Assembly: GCA_030512295.1 (NCBI GenBank)
Contig: JAULSR010000001.1
Span: 9,943,001-10,007,000 of the forward strand
DNA: 64,000 bases
From: Bombardia bombarda
Taxonomy: Eukaryota; Ascomycota; Sordariomycetes; Sordariales; Lasiosphaeriaceae
Direction: 5' to 3'
The notes under the pieces were generated by a model. It did no database searches. It saw nothing but the letters and a program-made list of their open reading frames with translations, and had not been told where the DNA came from. Each line of letters opens with the position of its first letter. Position 1 is the first letter of the stretch. Position numbers and translations under genes: made by a program. This document shows, piece by piece, positions 23,160 through 35,405 of this stretch.

Positions 23160-26100
23160 AACGATGCCCACGATTCACAAACCTTCACGCCGATTGATGA
23201 AAGCAAATCGTTTCTTTGCCTTTGGCTTCCCAATATCTGATTGGAGTCGGGCTTGTCAGTCTGGGCCTCCTCACTCCTGACGACCAAACCATCCTCTCGA
23301 TTCTCCTACAATAATGCTTCATCCGGACGACCAATGATACCCACTTCTGCTTTATTTATCCACATGGCTTTCTCGAATGTAATACGATTATACGGACACT
23401 CGGTCTTGTTTTACCTATGAGTATCGTGGTACTTTCCACCACAATCCGTCATGAACATTGGAATGCCGGCAAACTACGAAAGCTTAAGCCAGTTTTCCTT
23501 TACTGCAAGTCGATTCACAATTAAACTTAGCTGGGCCATTATGACTTGGGTCTTTCCGTTTTGATTTTGGAAGCCGTCCGACCATCTGTGAGCTTCGCTT
23601 TGCGTTTTGCGTTTGTTGGATTTCCTGGCGTTTTTCTCGATTGCGAATTGATCACGAAGATTCGACCGCTTCAAGATTTGCGACTCGTTATGATTGGAGA
23701 TGACGACTCAAGCGAAAGTTGGTGTACCTGGCGAACTCGTGCTATGAGAATGAGATCTCATGAGGATATTTGATGGCAGTTTTTGATACTCTGCAACGAA
23801 CTTTTCACCTGGGCGGAAAGGTATTCTTCCGTTCTCTATGCGGGTCTTGATCATAGATCATAGTGAGATGATTGGGGTATACAAACCTCACGGAAGGTTT
23901 TTTTCCCCACATACTCGAGGATCGCGTGGTCAAAAATAAGGGCGAAGAACTAGTAGTAGTAGGGTTGATAGTATAGGCCAGACCGAGGATATACGGCGTG
24001 AGTTGGGGCCTGGAAATGCTGGCATGCTGGACGGACCAAAAGGTGAAACGGAGCGGAGTTGTATGTCGACGAGGCGTTGTTACTTTTTGTGTGTAACCAA
24101 ACTCGCGCATTTTTTGTTTTCCGTGATGGCACTGGTGGTGAGACAAAGGAGGCAGCGCGGGGAGATTTGGTCTCCAGTCTCACTGGTTCCAGTTAGGAAA
24201 AGACAAAACTTGATAGGCGTGAGAAGCTGGGAGTGTGATATAATGGGAGGGCGTGATAAGGAGGTTATCGCAGGCTTTTTGGGTGGTCAGTACGTATGGT
24301 CAAAAAAGCCAGAGAAAAGAAAAGAGAAGAGACAAGCAGAAACGGCACACACACAAGTGTCAAAAGTTTATACAAGCGCTGCTGCTACTTGTATCACGAG
24401 GCGTCCCGTGTTTCTTTTTCTTTCTTGTTTTTGCTCTTGATTTTGGGAAAATGGGGGCGTTGCTATTTAGGTTCTTTCATGTGGCTGGGATGGATATGAC
24501 AAAAGGGGTCATGTCACTGCAATATTTAGTGGTACATGTCTATTGTATAATACGCGGATGGTTTGGATTGGTACATAGGTACGTGCGTTATTGGTGTTGC
24601 TGCGATGACGGTTGAGATGATAACGAAGAAACGTGAGAAAGAGGAGCAAGCTTGGAAGACGCGGATGTGGATAGGATAGAAAGGAAGAGACAGGTGAGAA
24701 GAGAAAGAGGAATGGTTAAATAGCAAACTACCTTGCCTAGGTACGCAACTGAGTTTGAAGGGGTTCAGCGGGTAAAACAATGGAATATGATGATTGATAA
24801 AGAAGACATTTTAGTTTGTTCACACTGTGTTTCTAGCTTGTGAGAGGAGCTCTGTTAGTTGCTCTTGTTGTAGTTGCGTATTAGTCGAAAATACACGATA
24901 GTGATATTGCAGGTCTTTGGCCCTGATTAATATCTAAAATGTATTTATGAATTCGATCCAGCTCGTAATAGGGGGTGGTAGGTAGTAGATGACTGTTTGA
25001 AAGAGTTGTCGTTACTTGGTCGAGTGGGACTTTGTCGGTATACCTAAGTACTGGATCTTCCACAAGTACCCGGCAGCAGTCGGTTTTTGTCGATTCTCCT
25101 GGAGAGGTAGGCTTGAGCAGCTGTTATGATCTCATGATGACCTAATCACCGTGATTGCAGTGACAATATTACATTATGAGTAGGTAGCCCATTCCTATTA
25201 TACATGACTGATTTCATGGTGAATGTATCCCTGCTCCTTGAGCATCCACTTCATGTATATAAATCATGACACATCTGTTTACGAATCTACTCTACCCGCA
25301 TAATTAAATTATGACTCAAATTGTAAATCGTGTGTTTCTGATCAGACAACAGCCTGTTCATTAGCTGGGCTGTTTCAACGTGACGCCACATCAAGAGCGG
25401 GAACACAATGCAAGTGACCGATAACGCTGGGTTGAAAAGACGATGTGAAAATACCTACCTTAAGCAGTATCGCCATATTGTGAGCATGCATCGTACCTTA
25501 GTCTTTAAAGGTTACCTCTAAAATTCAATTTACGTGTTAACTGGCCACTTCCGACGTGTGGCATGGGACAAGGTGGTACAGAGATCTGCAGACGGATGGA
25601 CAGCCGTTTGATTTGGCGGTGAAGCGCAATCCATGCAAGTTGCAAAGCCCAGAAGAATCGACATGACTCTCTCTCGTCTCTGTAATGGTTTAATTGGCGT
25701 TGCACAACACAGCCCCCAGTGCGACCTCCTTGCCAAGTCTTGCCAGTCCCAGGTTTCTTTGCCTGCTGCAGCCGAGGGTGACACAAAAAGGTTAAAATGG
25801 CATGATTCAGGTAGTAATTTAACACCACGGGGGACCGTGTACGTAACCAGCTGTTCTAGCCCTCTAAGGACTGGCTCCGCATTCCGTTGGGAAAGGGTTC
25901 AATCACGTGAAAGACGGACAGTGCAGAACAGACCAAAAGTCGCCCAAAGCGGGATGGTTTGTCTCAGTTGTTGAGGAAAAGGGAGGGGAGGAACGAAGGG
26001 GAAAATAAATTTCCCCATACCGGTGGACCCCTGTCGATCCGCTACCTATCGAATTGATCGAGTCGGGTTTTTTTCCTTGCCAACGTCGGTATTCGTATGG

Positions 26101-26880
26101 CGCACGCTAGCAGACCCTTTCTGCATGAGGAGTGGAACCGACAGGGCAGATTCAAGATCGAAAGCACATGGGAGAACAACGTGCCATCGACTGCAAAATT
26201 TCCCTGTTGGGCGTCCGCTTTATTTTTTCTTTTCAGATACCCCTTTTGCTGCTGATGGTTCTTATCACACTACCGTCACGCCCCCTTAGGGATTCTGACA
26301 TGTCGCGCATTTCTTGGCCGAGGAAGCAAGATGCAGTCCGATGTTTCTAAATCCAGTGGAGCAATCTCTTTGCCTGCACGGGGCATGCACTAACCACAGT
26401 GGACACTGGCTTGACTGGACTACTGGAGCACCCGTCACCTCAACCGAAAAACCAAAAGAAGGGGTAAAGACGAGCAGGAGAAAAACTAACAGAAAAAAGG
26501 TGAGATGAGGCGAGAGAACAAGGGCTAGCCTGGGACCCAAAGCTCCCACGCAATCTTAACGCCCCCCCCTATGCCCCGAGCGCACAGAAATGCAGTGAGC
26601 TTGGTTGGTCCCAAAAGAAGGTCCATAACTCCATGTCGCAACATGTGGACCATGATCCCCTGCCGAGGAACGGACCGGGGGAGGACGGGATGGATAAACA
26701 GATAAACAGGCGCGCTCGTCCGAAAAAAGGTCGACCAGTTTGCTGGACTGGTCTTGTTTTTGGTTTTCCTTCTCCCTTTTGCACTAAACAAGAAGTTGGC
26801 CAGCTGTTGTCTACTCTTCGCGCACCGAACCGTGATCGTGACCGTGACCGACGACGACGACGACAATCACTACTTCCATC
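23160..26880. other. Gene-poor interval between transcription factor and desaturase
   Basis: I find no supported coding gene. Short frames on both strands lack domain features. AT-rich blocks (24.9-25.4 kb) alternate with normal sequence. The last 100 bases contain CGTGACCGACGACGACGACGAC just before the desaturase ATG and presumably lie in its leader. Confidence 0.5.
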
Positions 26881-28254
26881 ATGACGGCCACGACGACGAC
26901 ACAGACGGAGACGAGGAGTCGCAAGACGACGGTGGCTGACTTTGACTTCGACAACAGCGAGCCCACCAAGCTGGCTTTGGGCGGCCCGCAGTACCCCGAC
27001 ATTCAGACCATCAAAAATGCCATTCCCGCACACTGCTTCGAACAGCCCGTGTGGCGCTCCATGAGCTACCTCTTCCGCGACGTGACCATGATCGCCGTCC
27101 TGGGCTGGGCTGGCATGACCTATATCCCCCTCATCGAGAACACGTATGCTCGGACGGCCGCCTGGATTGCCTACGGCTACGTTCAGGGCCTCGTCTGCAC
27201 CGGCCTCTGGATTCTGGCGCACGAGTGCGGCCACGGCGCCTTCTCTGCCAACCAGCGCTTCAACGACTTCATCGGCTGGGCCTCTCACTCGGCCCTGATG
27301 GTGCCCTACTTCAGCTGGAAGTTCTCGCACCACCGTCACCATCGCTTCACCGGCCACATGGAGAAGGACATGGCCTTTGTGCCCGCCACGGCTGCTGACC
27401 GCAACAAGCCGCGCCTGAGCAACCTTTACATGGACCATGAGCTCTTCGAGGACGTGCCCATTGTCCAGCTTGTCAAGCTTCTTGCCCACCAGCTTGCTGG
27501 CTGGCAGATGTACCTGATGTTCAACGTCACAGCCGGCAAGGCCAGCAAGCAGAGAGAGTCCGCCGGCTGGCTGCGCGTGAGCCACTTCGAGCCCACAAGC
27601 GCCGTCTTCCGTACCAACGAGGCCCTCTTTATTGCCATCTCTGATCTTGGCCTTGCCATCACCATGGGCTTCCTGTACTTGCTCTCGAGATCGGCTGGCT
27701 GGCAGGGGGTCTTCCTGCTCTACGTTGTGCCCTACATGTGGGTTCACCACTGGTTGGGTAAGTTACTCTCATCCTCTCTCTCTTCAGCTACTAGCTACGA
27801 ATGAGTAAACCAGCGTCTAACTTTTCTTGTCAATTCTCAGTGGCCATCACCTACCTGCACCACAACCACCCCGATGTCCCCCACTTCGAGGCCGAGAGCT
27901 GGACCTTTGTCAAGGGCGCACTCGCCACCGTTGACCGCGACTTTGGCTTTATTGGCAAGCACCTCTTTCACGGTATCATTGATACCCATGTGGTCCACCA
28001 TCTGTTCCCGTAAGTTCCAGCTTTGAGTATATTCTGCAACGGTTCTGTGCTAACAGATTATGCACAGGCGTCTGCCCTTCTATAATGCCGAGGAGGCCAC
28101 CGAGGCTATCAAGCCGATGCTGGGCCCCCTGTACCACCGCGAGAGCAGGTCCTTCATTGGGCAGCTTTGGGAGACGTGGACGACTTGCCAGTACGTTGAG
28201 CAGGACCCCGACGTGCCCGGCACGCTCAAGTGGGCGACCAAGACCAAGCAGTAA
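26881..28254 (+). CDS. Membrane fatty acid desaturase, delta-12/omega-3 (Fm1-like) type
   Basis: Exons 26881-27757, 27841-28009 and 28068-28254 give 410 aa. Introns are GTAAGT...TTCTCAG and GTAAGT...GCACAG, and the joins restore WLG-VAITYLHH and HLFP-RLPFYN. The three histidine boxes of the di-iron desaturase are present: HECGH (about residue 114), HHRHH (about 150) and HVVHH (about 342). Hydrophobic pairs lie around them, as expected for an ER enzyme that desaturates oleoyl chains on phospholipid. A length near 400 aa, the segment IPAHCFEQP and the C-terminal region resemble the short Fusarium Fm1-type branch, which is known to act at both delta-12 and omega-3 positions, rather than the longer (about 470 aa) delta-12-only enzymes. 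The subfamily placement is from memory of the sequences. The large minus-strand frame across exon 1 is a codon-bias shadow. Confidence 0.93.
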
Positions 28255-29070
28255 TGGAGAAATAATGAACGGAGTAAAGAGCATGGGCTGGTTGGGAGTC
28301 CCATTGGTTCGCTTGGGGACAAGAGGTTTATAAATATATACACGTGTTATCCAGGCAGGTCATGAATTTACATGCTGCCTAAGAAAGTCACATAGACGCA
28401 GGGAAGATGTGGCTGTGGGATTTGGGGTACTTAGACATAGAGGATGAGGCATAGACAAGCCACATAGACGAGCCATAGACAAAAGAACTCGCGCAGGATT
28501 GATTTCCAACATCTGTACAGACAAGAGAGTGCGCTCGCCGAAGAAGCACATGGGAAAATCTGGCCGTCGTTGCTGTCGTTGCATTTCGCTGTCCAAATCG
28601 GGCGACATGCGTCGGCGACGTTGTGTAAGTGGTAGGTCCCGTCGCCAATAGCGGACCAATCACATAACTGGATTTCACCGTCAACAGAGAAAGGCTTCTC
28701 GGAAAAAGAAACGAAAAGGAACGAGACCCCAGCTTCTGGACGACGCAGATGTGAATCAATTTGGGAATGGATCAGCCAGGTTCAGAGCGCCACCATCACC
28801 CCACAACCTATCGTGGGCAATTGGTCTGCGGGACCAGCAAGGGTTTGCTGGTTGGAGCTGATTTTTGACAAAAGAAAAGAGAGCATGGTTTTGCCAGACA
28901 ACATAAGGGAGGAGGATCCACCCACAACAACGACAAACGAGGGAAGTCGCGTCCCACGGTCTTCAACCACAGACAGCATCATCTGTAGCATCATCTGTCG
29001 TCGCTTCTATTTTCGCATCACACATCACGCACGATCTGGCCTGATTTACCTAACCAGTACCTGTCTGGCA
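28255..29070. other. Intergenic between desaturase and large unknown gene
   Basis: Contains the 3' flank of the desaturase and the promoter/leader of the next gene. The frame of the downstream gene is open back to about 28813, with an in-frame ATG at 28885, but composition changes at 29071, so I treat this part as untranslated. No RNA gene was seen. Confidence 0.45.
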
Positions 29071-29959
29071 ATGGCTGGCCCCGCCTTCGCCCCCGGCCCT
29101 GTGCCCATCGAGCAGGAGCAATCACAGCCACAACCACAATGCCACGCGCTCAACCTCTCTGACGCGCAGCCATGCACCGCCCATGCAACCGCCTACAACA
29201 AGCTTTTCTGCTCCTTCCACGCGAAGCAGTGCTTCGGCCTCTACATGGGCTACAAGCGACGCAACCTCGAGCTGGACGCGCTGACGGCCAGCGAGCCCGC
29301 CTTCCTCAAGGCCAGCGCCGCCAAGAAGACGGCCCTCGTCTCCCAGACTTTCGCTGAGGTCTCGTCCGAGTCAGAGCTGCACGAGCTGCACGACCACCTG
29401 TTCCGCCACTACGTCCTCCTGGGAAAGGTCATTTCGGCGCGCAAGCTGCACCACAAGCACTTCTTCTCGCTCGAGATGGACTACGGCCACAAGGCCTACC
29501 TGGACCGGCTCATCAGCACGCGCCAGTCGGTGCTCAAGGCGCTCGAGAACCTGGAGCGCCGCACCGCCGAGGTGCTGTACGAGAAGGAGAAGTGGTACGG
29601 CTGGGTGCGGCAGGTGCAGGACGAGGAGGAGAGCAAGCGCGAGAAGGAGCAGAAGATGGTCAAGCTCGAGGCCGCCCTGTTTCGACGCCACTGGAAGGAG
29701 GTGCAGGCCCACTTAGCGACTACGAGGAAGAAGGAGGAGACCAAGAGGCAGGAGATGTATCTCGAGGAGGTCTGGAAGGAGCGCATGGCCTCGTCTGCTG
29801 ACGAGGGTGATGACTCGGGCGACGATGCCCAGTGGGATCCGATCGAGGACGTCTTTGAGGATGATAGGGGGAGGTATCTTGATCTTATTCGACACTTTTT
29901 GTGGATGCCGGCTGCCGGGAGAGAGGAGAAGAAAGAGGAGGAGGTCGTGGCTGATGAGC

Positions 29960-29990
<31 letters not shown>

Positions 29991-32900
29991 GTCTTCCAAG
30001 CGCCAAGCTGAGGAGGGTGTGGAGGATGCAGATGCAGCATCGGGAGCGCAGAAGAAGAAGGTCAAGAAGCGGGGAGGCAAGAAGAAGAACAAGGCGCCGC
30101 ACCAGCCGGAAAATGGCGCCAACAAGTCCAAAGAGCCCGCCGCTGGTGAGAAGAAGGACGAGCCGGATAAGAGCAAGATTGAGAGCAAGGAGGACATCAG
30201 GAAGCGTCTCGAGGAGGGTGTCGAGAAGGACTACAGTCACATCAACGGCCCCCTGATTGTGGGCACTGCCGAAAACCCAATGGAACTGTTCCAGCGAACA
30301 GCGCCCGTCAAGGGTGAAGATGCCACCAAGCTCATTGACGATATCACTGAGATCAAGGTGCTGCTCTTCTGTCGGCAAATCATGTCGCACTCGACACTCC
30401 TTCCGGCAGCGCTCCGGGCTACCAGCGTCGAGGAGTTTCTAGCAGACCCGTCCGTCTCTGAAGCCGACCTCCGCGACTTGTGCCTCAAGGTCGAACAGCC
30501 AACCATGCAATCGTTACGCGACGCCTGTGCTGATTTTGCTCGCGGTGACGAACCTGACGCTGATGATGATAATGAAGAAGATGATGGACACGTCACCCAA
30601 TATCGCTCTACTACCGACTACATCCGGCACTATTCTCGCTATGGAGACCTTGAAAATGGAGGAGGTAACGGGCTAGACACCCTTTTCAAGTCGTTGAAGG
30701 GAGTGAACGGACGTGGCTCCAACCGCAACTTTCTCAAGGGGCTTGCCCAAGCCGATCAGGACAAGCACAAGGAAGCCAAGATGAGAGTGCGCATCTGCGG
30801 ACGCAGCATCTGGAACTACACCAGCCAACGCAGCATGGCGCGCGATGGTTGGCTGCAGTTCTCTGTTATGGCTAAGGACTGCAGCTTCGACGAGGCTATC
30901 GGCTTGTGTCGCAACTGGGATGAGTTCTTCGAGCTGCAGGTGCTGGCATTGTGGCAGTACTTTCCCGCGGCGCGCTGGACGGGGTGGAGTGGAAACTACC
31001 TTGCCCAGGAGTTGACCCACATGGGGTTCATCCCTTTCTGCACGTATATGTCGGCCGAAAAGGATATGGCAAGCAGCTACCATGCCCGGGTGCCGAAAAG
31101 CACATCGAAACAGTTCGCCATCGAGCCGCGCAACTACATATGCGCTCATATGAAGCGCAACGACCCCGTCACGCGTCGCTTCATACAGTACGCCCTCATG
31201 CGGCCTGGCGAGCTGCTCATCCTGGTGCGCGATGGCACGACGGGCCGCATCATCGTCGCCCCAGAGAAACCGCATCGCTGGATCCTCCGATCACAACATA
31301 AAGGCTACAGATCCTATGATAAGCCCGACGACTACGTTTCCAGCGCCGATGATGGTTGGACCATAGAGCAGTCAGTGGACACGTCCTTCTTTGAGGAGGT
31401 CGAGCGAGAACGCAAGTGGCGCTTTGGTTTCACCAGCTACTATGAGATATACATCTGGGAGTTTGTGCCAGGGGGTGGCAAGACGTCCATGTACAACGAA
31501 GTCATTGATATGTTGATGAGAGCCCACCGCATAAAGGGCAACCGAGGAAAATTCCAAGCCATGAAGCACATCATGGAGACGCTCACACGGGAAAAGGACA
31601 CAATGCGTGTCCGGCAGATCAAGCCCAACGAGGATGTCCAGAGCCTGTACGATGAGCTGGCTGGGCCGAAAGCCGAGTTCTTTGTACGCACCAACAGGGG
31701 CAAGATAATCTGCACCTCAGAGGACAACCCTTCTATCGCAGGGTCGTATTCGTATTATAATGAGACGGACGCGGCCGAGGACGCGATTTTGTTTGAGGAG
31801 GAGGCAGCACTTGGCGGAGCGGTGCCTGAGGACATGCCTTTTGTCGAGATCACCAACCCGGTGCAGCAGCTCAACACCAGTCGTATGCCGCTGAGCATCC
31901 TCAGGGATGTCAGTAATGAGCTTGACGGGATCCTGGACCCGCTAGAACGCAAAGCCCTGTCTATCTCTAAGGATAAGAAGGATATCCTGAAGGAAAAGGC
32001 CAAACAGGATCGCTTGAAGGACAAGAAACTGCAGTTTAGCTTCAACGACAAGGACAGCCTTGACGGCTTGGATGATGAAGAAGACTTTGACAGCCTCGAT
32101 GAGTTTGAGTTTGATGATGGTGATGATAATTGGGAAGATGAAGAAGATGAAGATGAAGAGTACGACAGTGACGATTACGTCCCTGGCGCAGAGGGGTTCC
32201 CCTTCTCAGCACCACCCATCTGGACGCAGGCGCATAAGATTATCCAGGACACATTCTGGTCCCCCGTGCGTGCCCAGCTCCTGAAGCGCGTCAACTTTTC
32301 ATCCGTCAAGCTCTCCATGACAATGCGCCAGCTTATCAAGAAGGCCGACAAGCAAGAGATCTTAGAGCGCGACAGGGGATACATCTTCAAGGACACATTC
32401 CATCTTGGGGACCTGGAGCCGGGTGCGCAGGAGCGCTACAAAGAGTCGATGGCGCTCATCAATGGGATGCAAAAGTACGAGTCCCCCAACGCGGCTGTCA
32501 ATGGCCATGGCCCCAGCAACAACTGGGCGTGGTACTGCATGGAGTTGCTGGACTGGCTGAAGCTCAAAATACACTACAATGAGTATGCCCCCAATCCCCA
32601 GGAGCCGTGGCCACATCGGTATATCCTGCAGGATATTGTGCAGGCGTTCATGATGATGGGTTTGTTCTTTCCCAACCTGCCGGTGACGAGTATTATTCAA
32701 GAGTATCTGGCTACTAAAGAAGGGGCCAAGTTCAAGAGCAGCGATATATTTGACATTGACAAGAGGACCAAGACAAGGCCGGACAGAAGAAATGCGAGGA
32801 GCATGGCCTATCGACCAAAGAAGTTTTGGAACCGGTGGGACAAGGATGTGTTTGCGGGAGATGATACGTATATTGAGAAGGTGCCGAAGGAGTGGAATAT

Positions 32901-33766
32901 GGTGATTCGGCCCATCATCGCCAAGCGTGAGTCGCCATTTCTTCCTTGCAAACATGCAGTCACTGACATAAACTTTAGTCTACCGTGCTGGCATGATCGG
33001 CCCCGCTACTATCGAGCCAAACCCGAGACACTGCCCTGGCTTTGCAACCGCTAACACAGAGGAGGCACACCGACCCGGCAAGCTGGACTTGTTCATCAAG
33101 TACAGTAACAGCAGCATGCTTCAGCGCCGCATGCCGCCGGGTCATATCCGCTACGAGGACTGGCCGGCTTTGCTGCCTGTCGCACGCAAGTTTGCCGCCT
33201 CGTGGGAGACCAGACACAAGAACGACAAGTCTAAGGCAGGGAGCAAGGGCCCGCGATTCGCGCTTCTCCGCCTCTGGTCGGCCCCGCACTTCTACCCGGC
33301 CATGCTGGGGCTGTACATGCGCCAGCCGCTGTCCTTCCTGGACCCCGTCGGTCGCGCGTGGGAGTGGTTTTTCATACCAAAGGACATGCCCATGAGCGAG
33401 TGGAGCGTCCACAACACGACCATGCTGCGGCTGGGCTATCTAAGGGAGCAGGTAATGGGCCTCGGGAGCGGGAGCGGGTTCACGACGCCGGTGGATAAGG
33501 CGCGCGGCAGCATGGATGCAGATACCAAGTATAGCGGCAAGGATAAATTTAAGCATGGGACGAGCGAGATGGATGGAAAAGTTGTGCACAGGGGTGACTT
33601 GGTGCTGGTGATGGGAGAGGACGAAGAGGATCTAATGAGGTGGTGTGTGGCTGTGACGTTTGCGCTGCAGACGAAGCCGTGGTTGAGGGAGGTGGATCTG
33701 TGGAAGAGCTTTGTGAATGTTGATTTGGAGTTTTTAGAGGGGTTGGGAGAGTGGTGGCTGGATTAG
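29071..33766 (+). CDS. Very large fungal protein of unknown function (1547 aa)
   Basis: Exons 29071-32926 and 32979-33766 are joined by a 52-nt intron (GTGAGT...CTGACATAAACTTTAG); the join reads IIAK-LYRAGMIGPATIEPNP. I do not recognise a characterised family. The N-terminus has a Cys/His cluster, C24, C35, H38, C47, H50 and C54, in a spacing that could bind zinc, followed by LYMGYKRRNLELDAL. Next come helical, charged segments (about residues 150-240), an alanine run at about 296-306, then KKKVKKRGGKKKNK, a likely nuclear or RNA-binding basic patch. The middle (about 550-1000) is globular, with the aromatic-rich stretch ICGRSIWNYTSQRSMARDGW. A Glu/Asp tract lies near 1007-1035 (DDNWEDEEDEDEEYDSDDY). 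The C-terminal part is again globular and Trp-rich. No transmembrane segment, signal peptide or enzymatic signature is obvious. I chose ATG 29071 (GCAATGGCT) over the in-frame 28885. Confidence 0.85.
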
Positions 33767-34177
33767 ATTTTGAGTTTTAGTCTTTTTCTAGACATAGTAA
33801 TTTTAGATACCTATGGAGATGATAGATGGAGGGTTAATGTTAGTGCTAGCTTGGAAAGAGAAGACAAAAGGGGGTTTTACTTAGCCACATGATATTAGCT
33901 AGTTGAATACCTGATTCTCTTTTTTTTGTTTTGAACTGTTAGACTCTATCCAGATTCAGAGGGTAGCAAGCAATTAGGTCTTAGGAGAGGTGATATCTCT
34001 CTCAGTTAATTCCCATGCTTCCAATACTTCGTATTTTACCCAGAATCAACTTGAAAATACCATTTCTAAATGAAATGCTCAGGATACAAAGACGAGACAG
34101 TAGTGAATAGGGTGAACAAGCGTGTTTACATCATCCTGCGGCACGTCTCTATCCGCATTACACGGCTGTACCCACAA
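33767..34177. other. Convergent 3' intergenic region
   Basis: This separates two convergent genes. It is AT-rich with T runs (TTTTTTTTG near 33920) that may act in 3'-end formation. No gene was seen. Confidence 0.45.
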
Positions 34178-35405
34178 TCAAAGCGGCCAGTCCCACACCG
34201 TCCTCTCGTCACTCCTCTTCGTAACCTGCACCACATCGCCTACTCTAATATCAATACTGACTGCAGCCGCTTCCTTCTCCTCAGCACCAGCAATAAAGGC
34301 GTACCGGCCAAACACAGGCGTCCACTTCGAGCCCTTATCAACCCTACGGTCTTTCATCAGCTTCTTGAGAACATTGCCCATCTCGCCCACTGCCGGCCTC
34401 CCAGTCGTGTAGTCCACGTTCAAGCTGGTGCAGCGCCCGCAGTTGCCCGTCAGCAGCAAGCGGATAGGTTCTTGCTGGCCCCCTTCTCCTCCCACAGTGA
34501 GCTCGGCCCAGAAATCTTCGGCCCAGGCATCCTCCCCTTCGCCATCGACAGCAATGTTGGGCCGGAATTTGTACATGAAATTGGCGTCACTGGTATCGTC
34601 AAGCTTTGCTGAATCCAGACGGGAGTGAACGTCGCGCAGCGACGACTCGGAGGTTACCAGCAGCGGCGCCACGTCGGTGAAAGTCAGCCACGGGGCAGGA
34701 GGGACAGCAGACTCTGTAGAGCTACCCCCCTAGTGATATACGACGTGAGCGACGAGGCCCAGCCCCCACTGGTCTTCTTGCCTTCGGGGTTGCCAGTGGC
34801 GGCGGCGGCGACAGTCCCCTTTGGCGGCAGTGTACTCCCCAGAACGGCGCGCCTGCCATTGCCGATATACACCAGGACAGCCGGCACGCCAAAGCACTTG
34901 CTGAACCACGCGTCGTAGCGCTCGCCCATGCGGTAGGCGAGCGACGCCGGGCTGCCGTGCAAGCTGACATCAATGCGCTCGAGGGTTGCCACGTCAGGCT
35001 CGAGAGGAACCTCGATCTCCGTCTCTGTCGTTGTTGTTATTGTTGTCCCAGATGATGAAGAGGATAGTTGGGCATCGAGCTCCTCCTGCTCCTTTGTGGG
35101 CGGCGGCGCATGGTAGCGCACGCGGATCAGGGGCTCCTTCTTCTGGTCGTCGCAGATGATCTCCTGCTCGAACAGGGCGCATCGCGGGAAGGCATCGAGC
35201 TGCATTTTCTTGAGCTCGCCCGTCGTCTGGTTTACCGTGTAGAGCATGAAGCGGCGGTCGTGCTTGATGCCCTGCGGGCCGAGCTCGGCATGTTTGAGCG
35301 GGATCCCCCGCAGTGCTTTGATGGGGTAGACATAGAGCTGTGATGGAGTTAGGATTACTGGTGTTGAGGATGGGATTAGAGGAAACTTGCTGCTGAGATC
35401 TTCAT
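34178..35405 (-). CDS. MOSC-domain protein, mARC-like molybdenum-cofactor enzyme, frameshifted
   Basis: The N-terminal MOSC_N beta-barrel part (LYVYPIKALRGIPLKHAEL, then GPQGIKHDRRFMLY) and the C-terminal MOSC domain (ADVAP-like VAPLLVTSESSL, FRPNIAVDG, NCGRCTSLNVDY with the candidate Mo-binding cysteine, VFGRYAFIAG, GDVVQVTKR) are both present. The family includes the amidoxime-reducing component that reduces N-hydroxylated compounds. Exon 1 is 35391-35405 (MKISA). An intron at 35338-35390 starts GCAAGT and ends CACAG, a GC-AG intron; the join gives MKISALYVYPIK, the expected family start. The two halves are in different frames: the first frame leaves the family pattern after TSYITRG, while the second is open upstream of TFTDVAPLL. 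They meet at a run of six C (plus strand) at 34725-34730, where one extra base would restore a continuous protein. This is either an assembly/sequence error or a real lesion. Confidence 0.82.

Noticed and set aside
26569..27750. A 393-codon minus-strand frame opposite desaturase exon 1
   Set aside because: It is a codon-bias shadow: the plus strand encodes all desaturase motifs with proper introns, and the antisense translation has no domain.
28813..29070. In-frame N-terminal extension of the 1547-residue protein
   Set aside because: The extension is open by chance-like sequence and lower GC content; the ATG at 29071 has a good context and begins the compositionally coherent protein.
34720..34740. 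A 12-nt 'intron' GTAGCTCTACAG that would fix the MOSC frame
   Set aside because: Far too short for spliceosomal removal; a one-base change at the C run is simpler.
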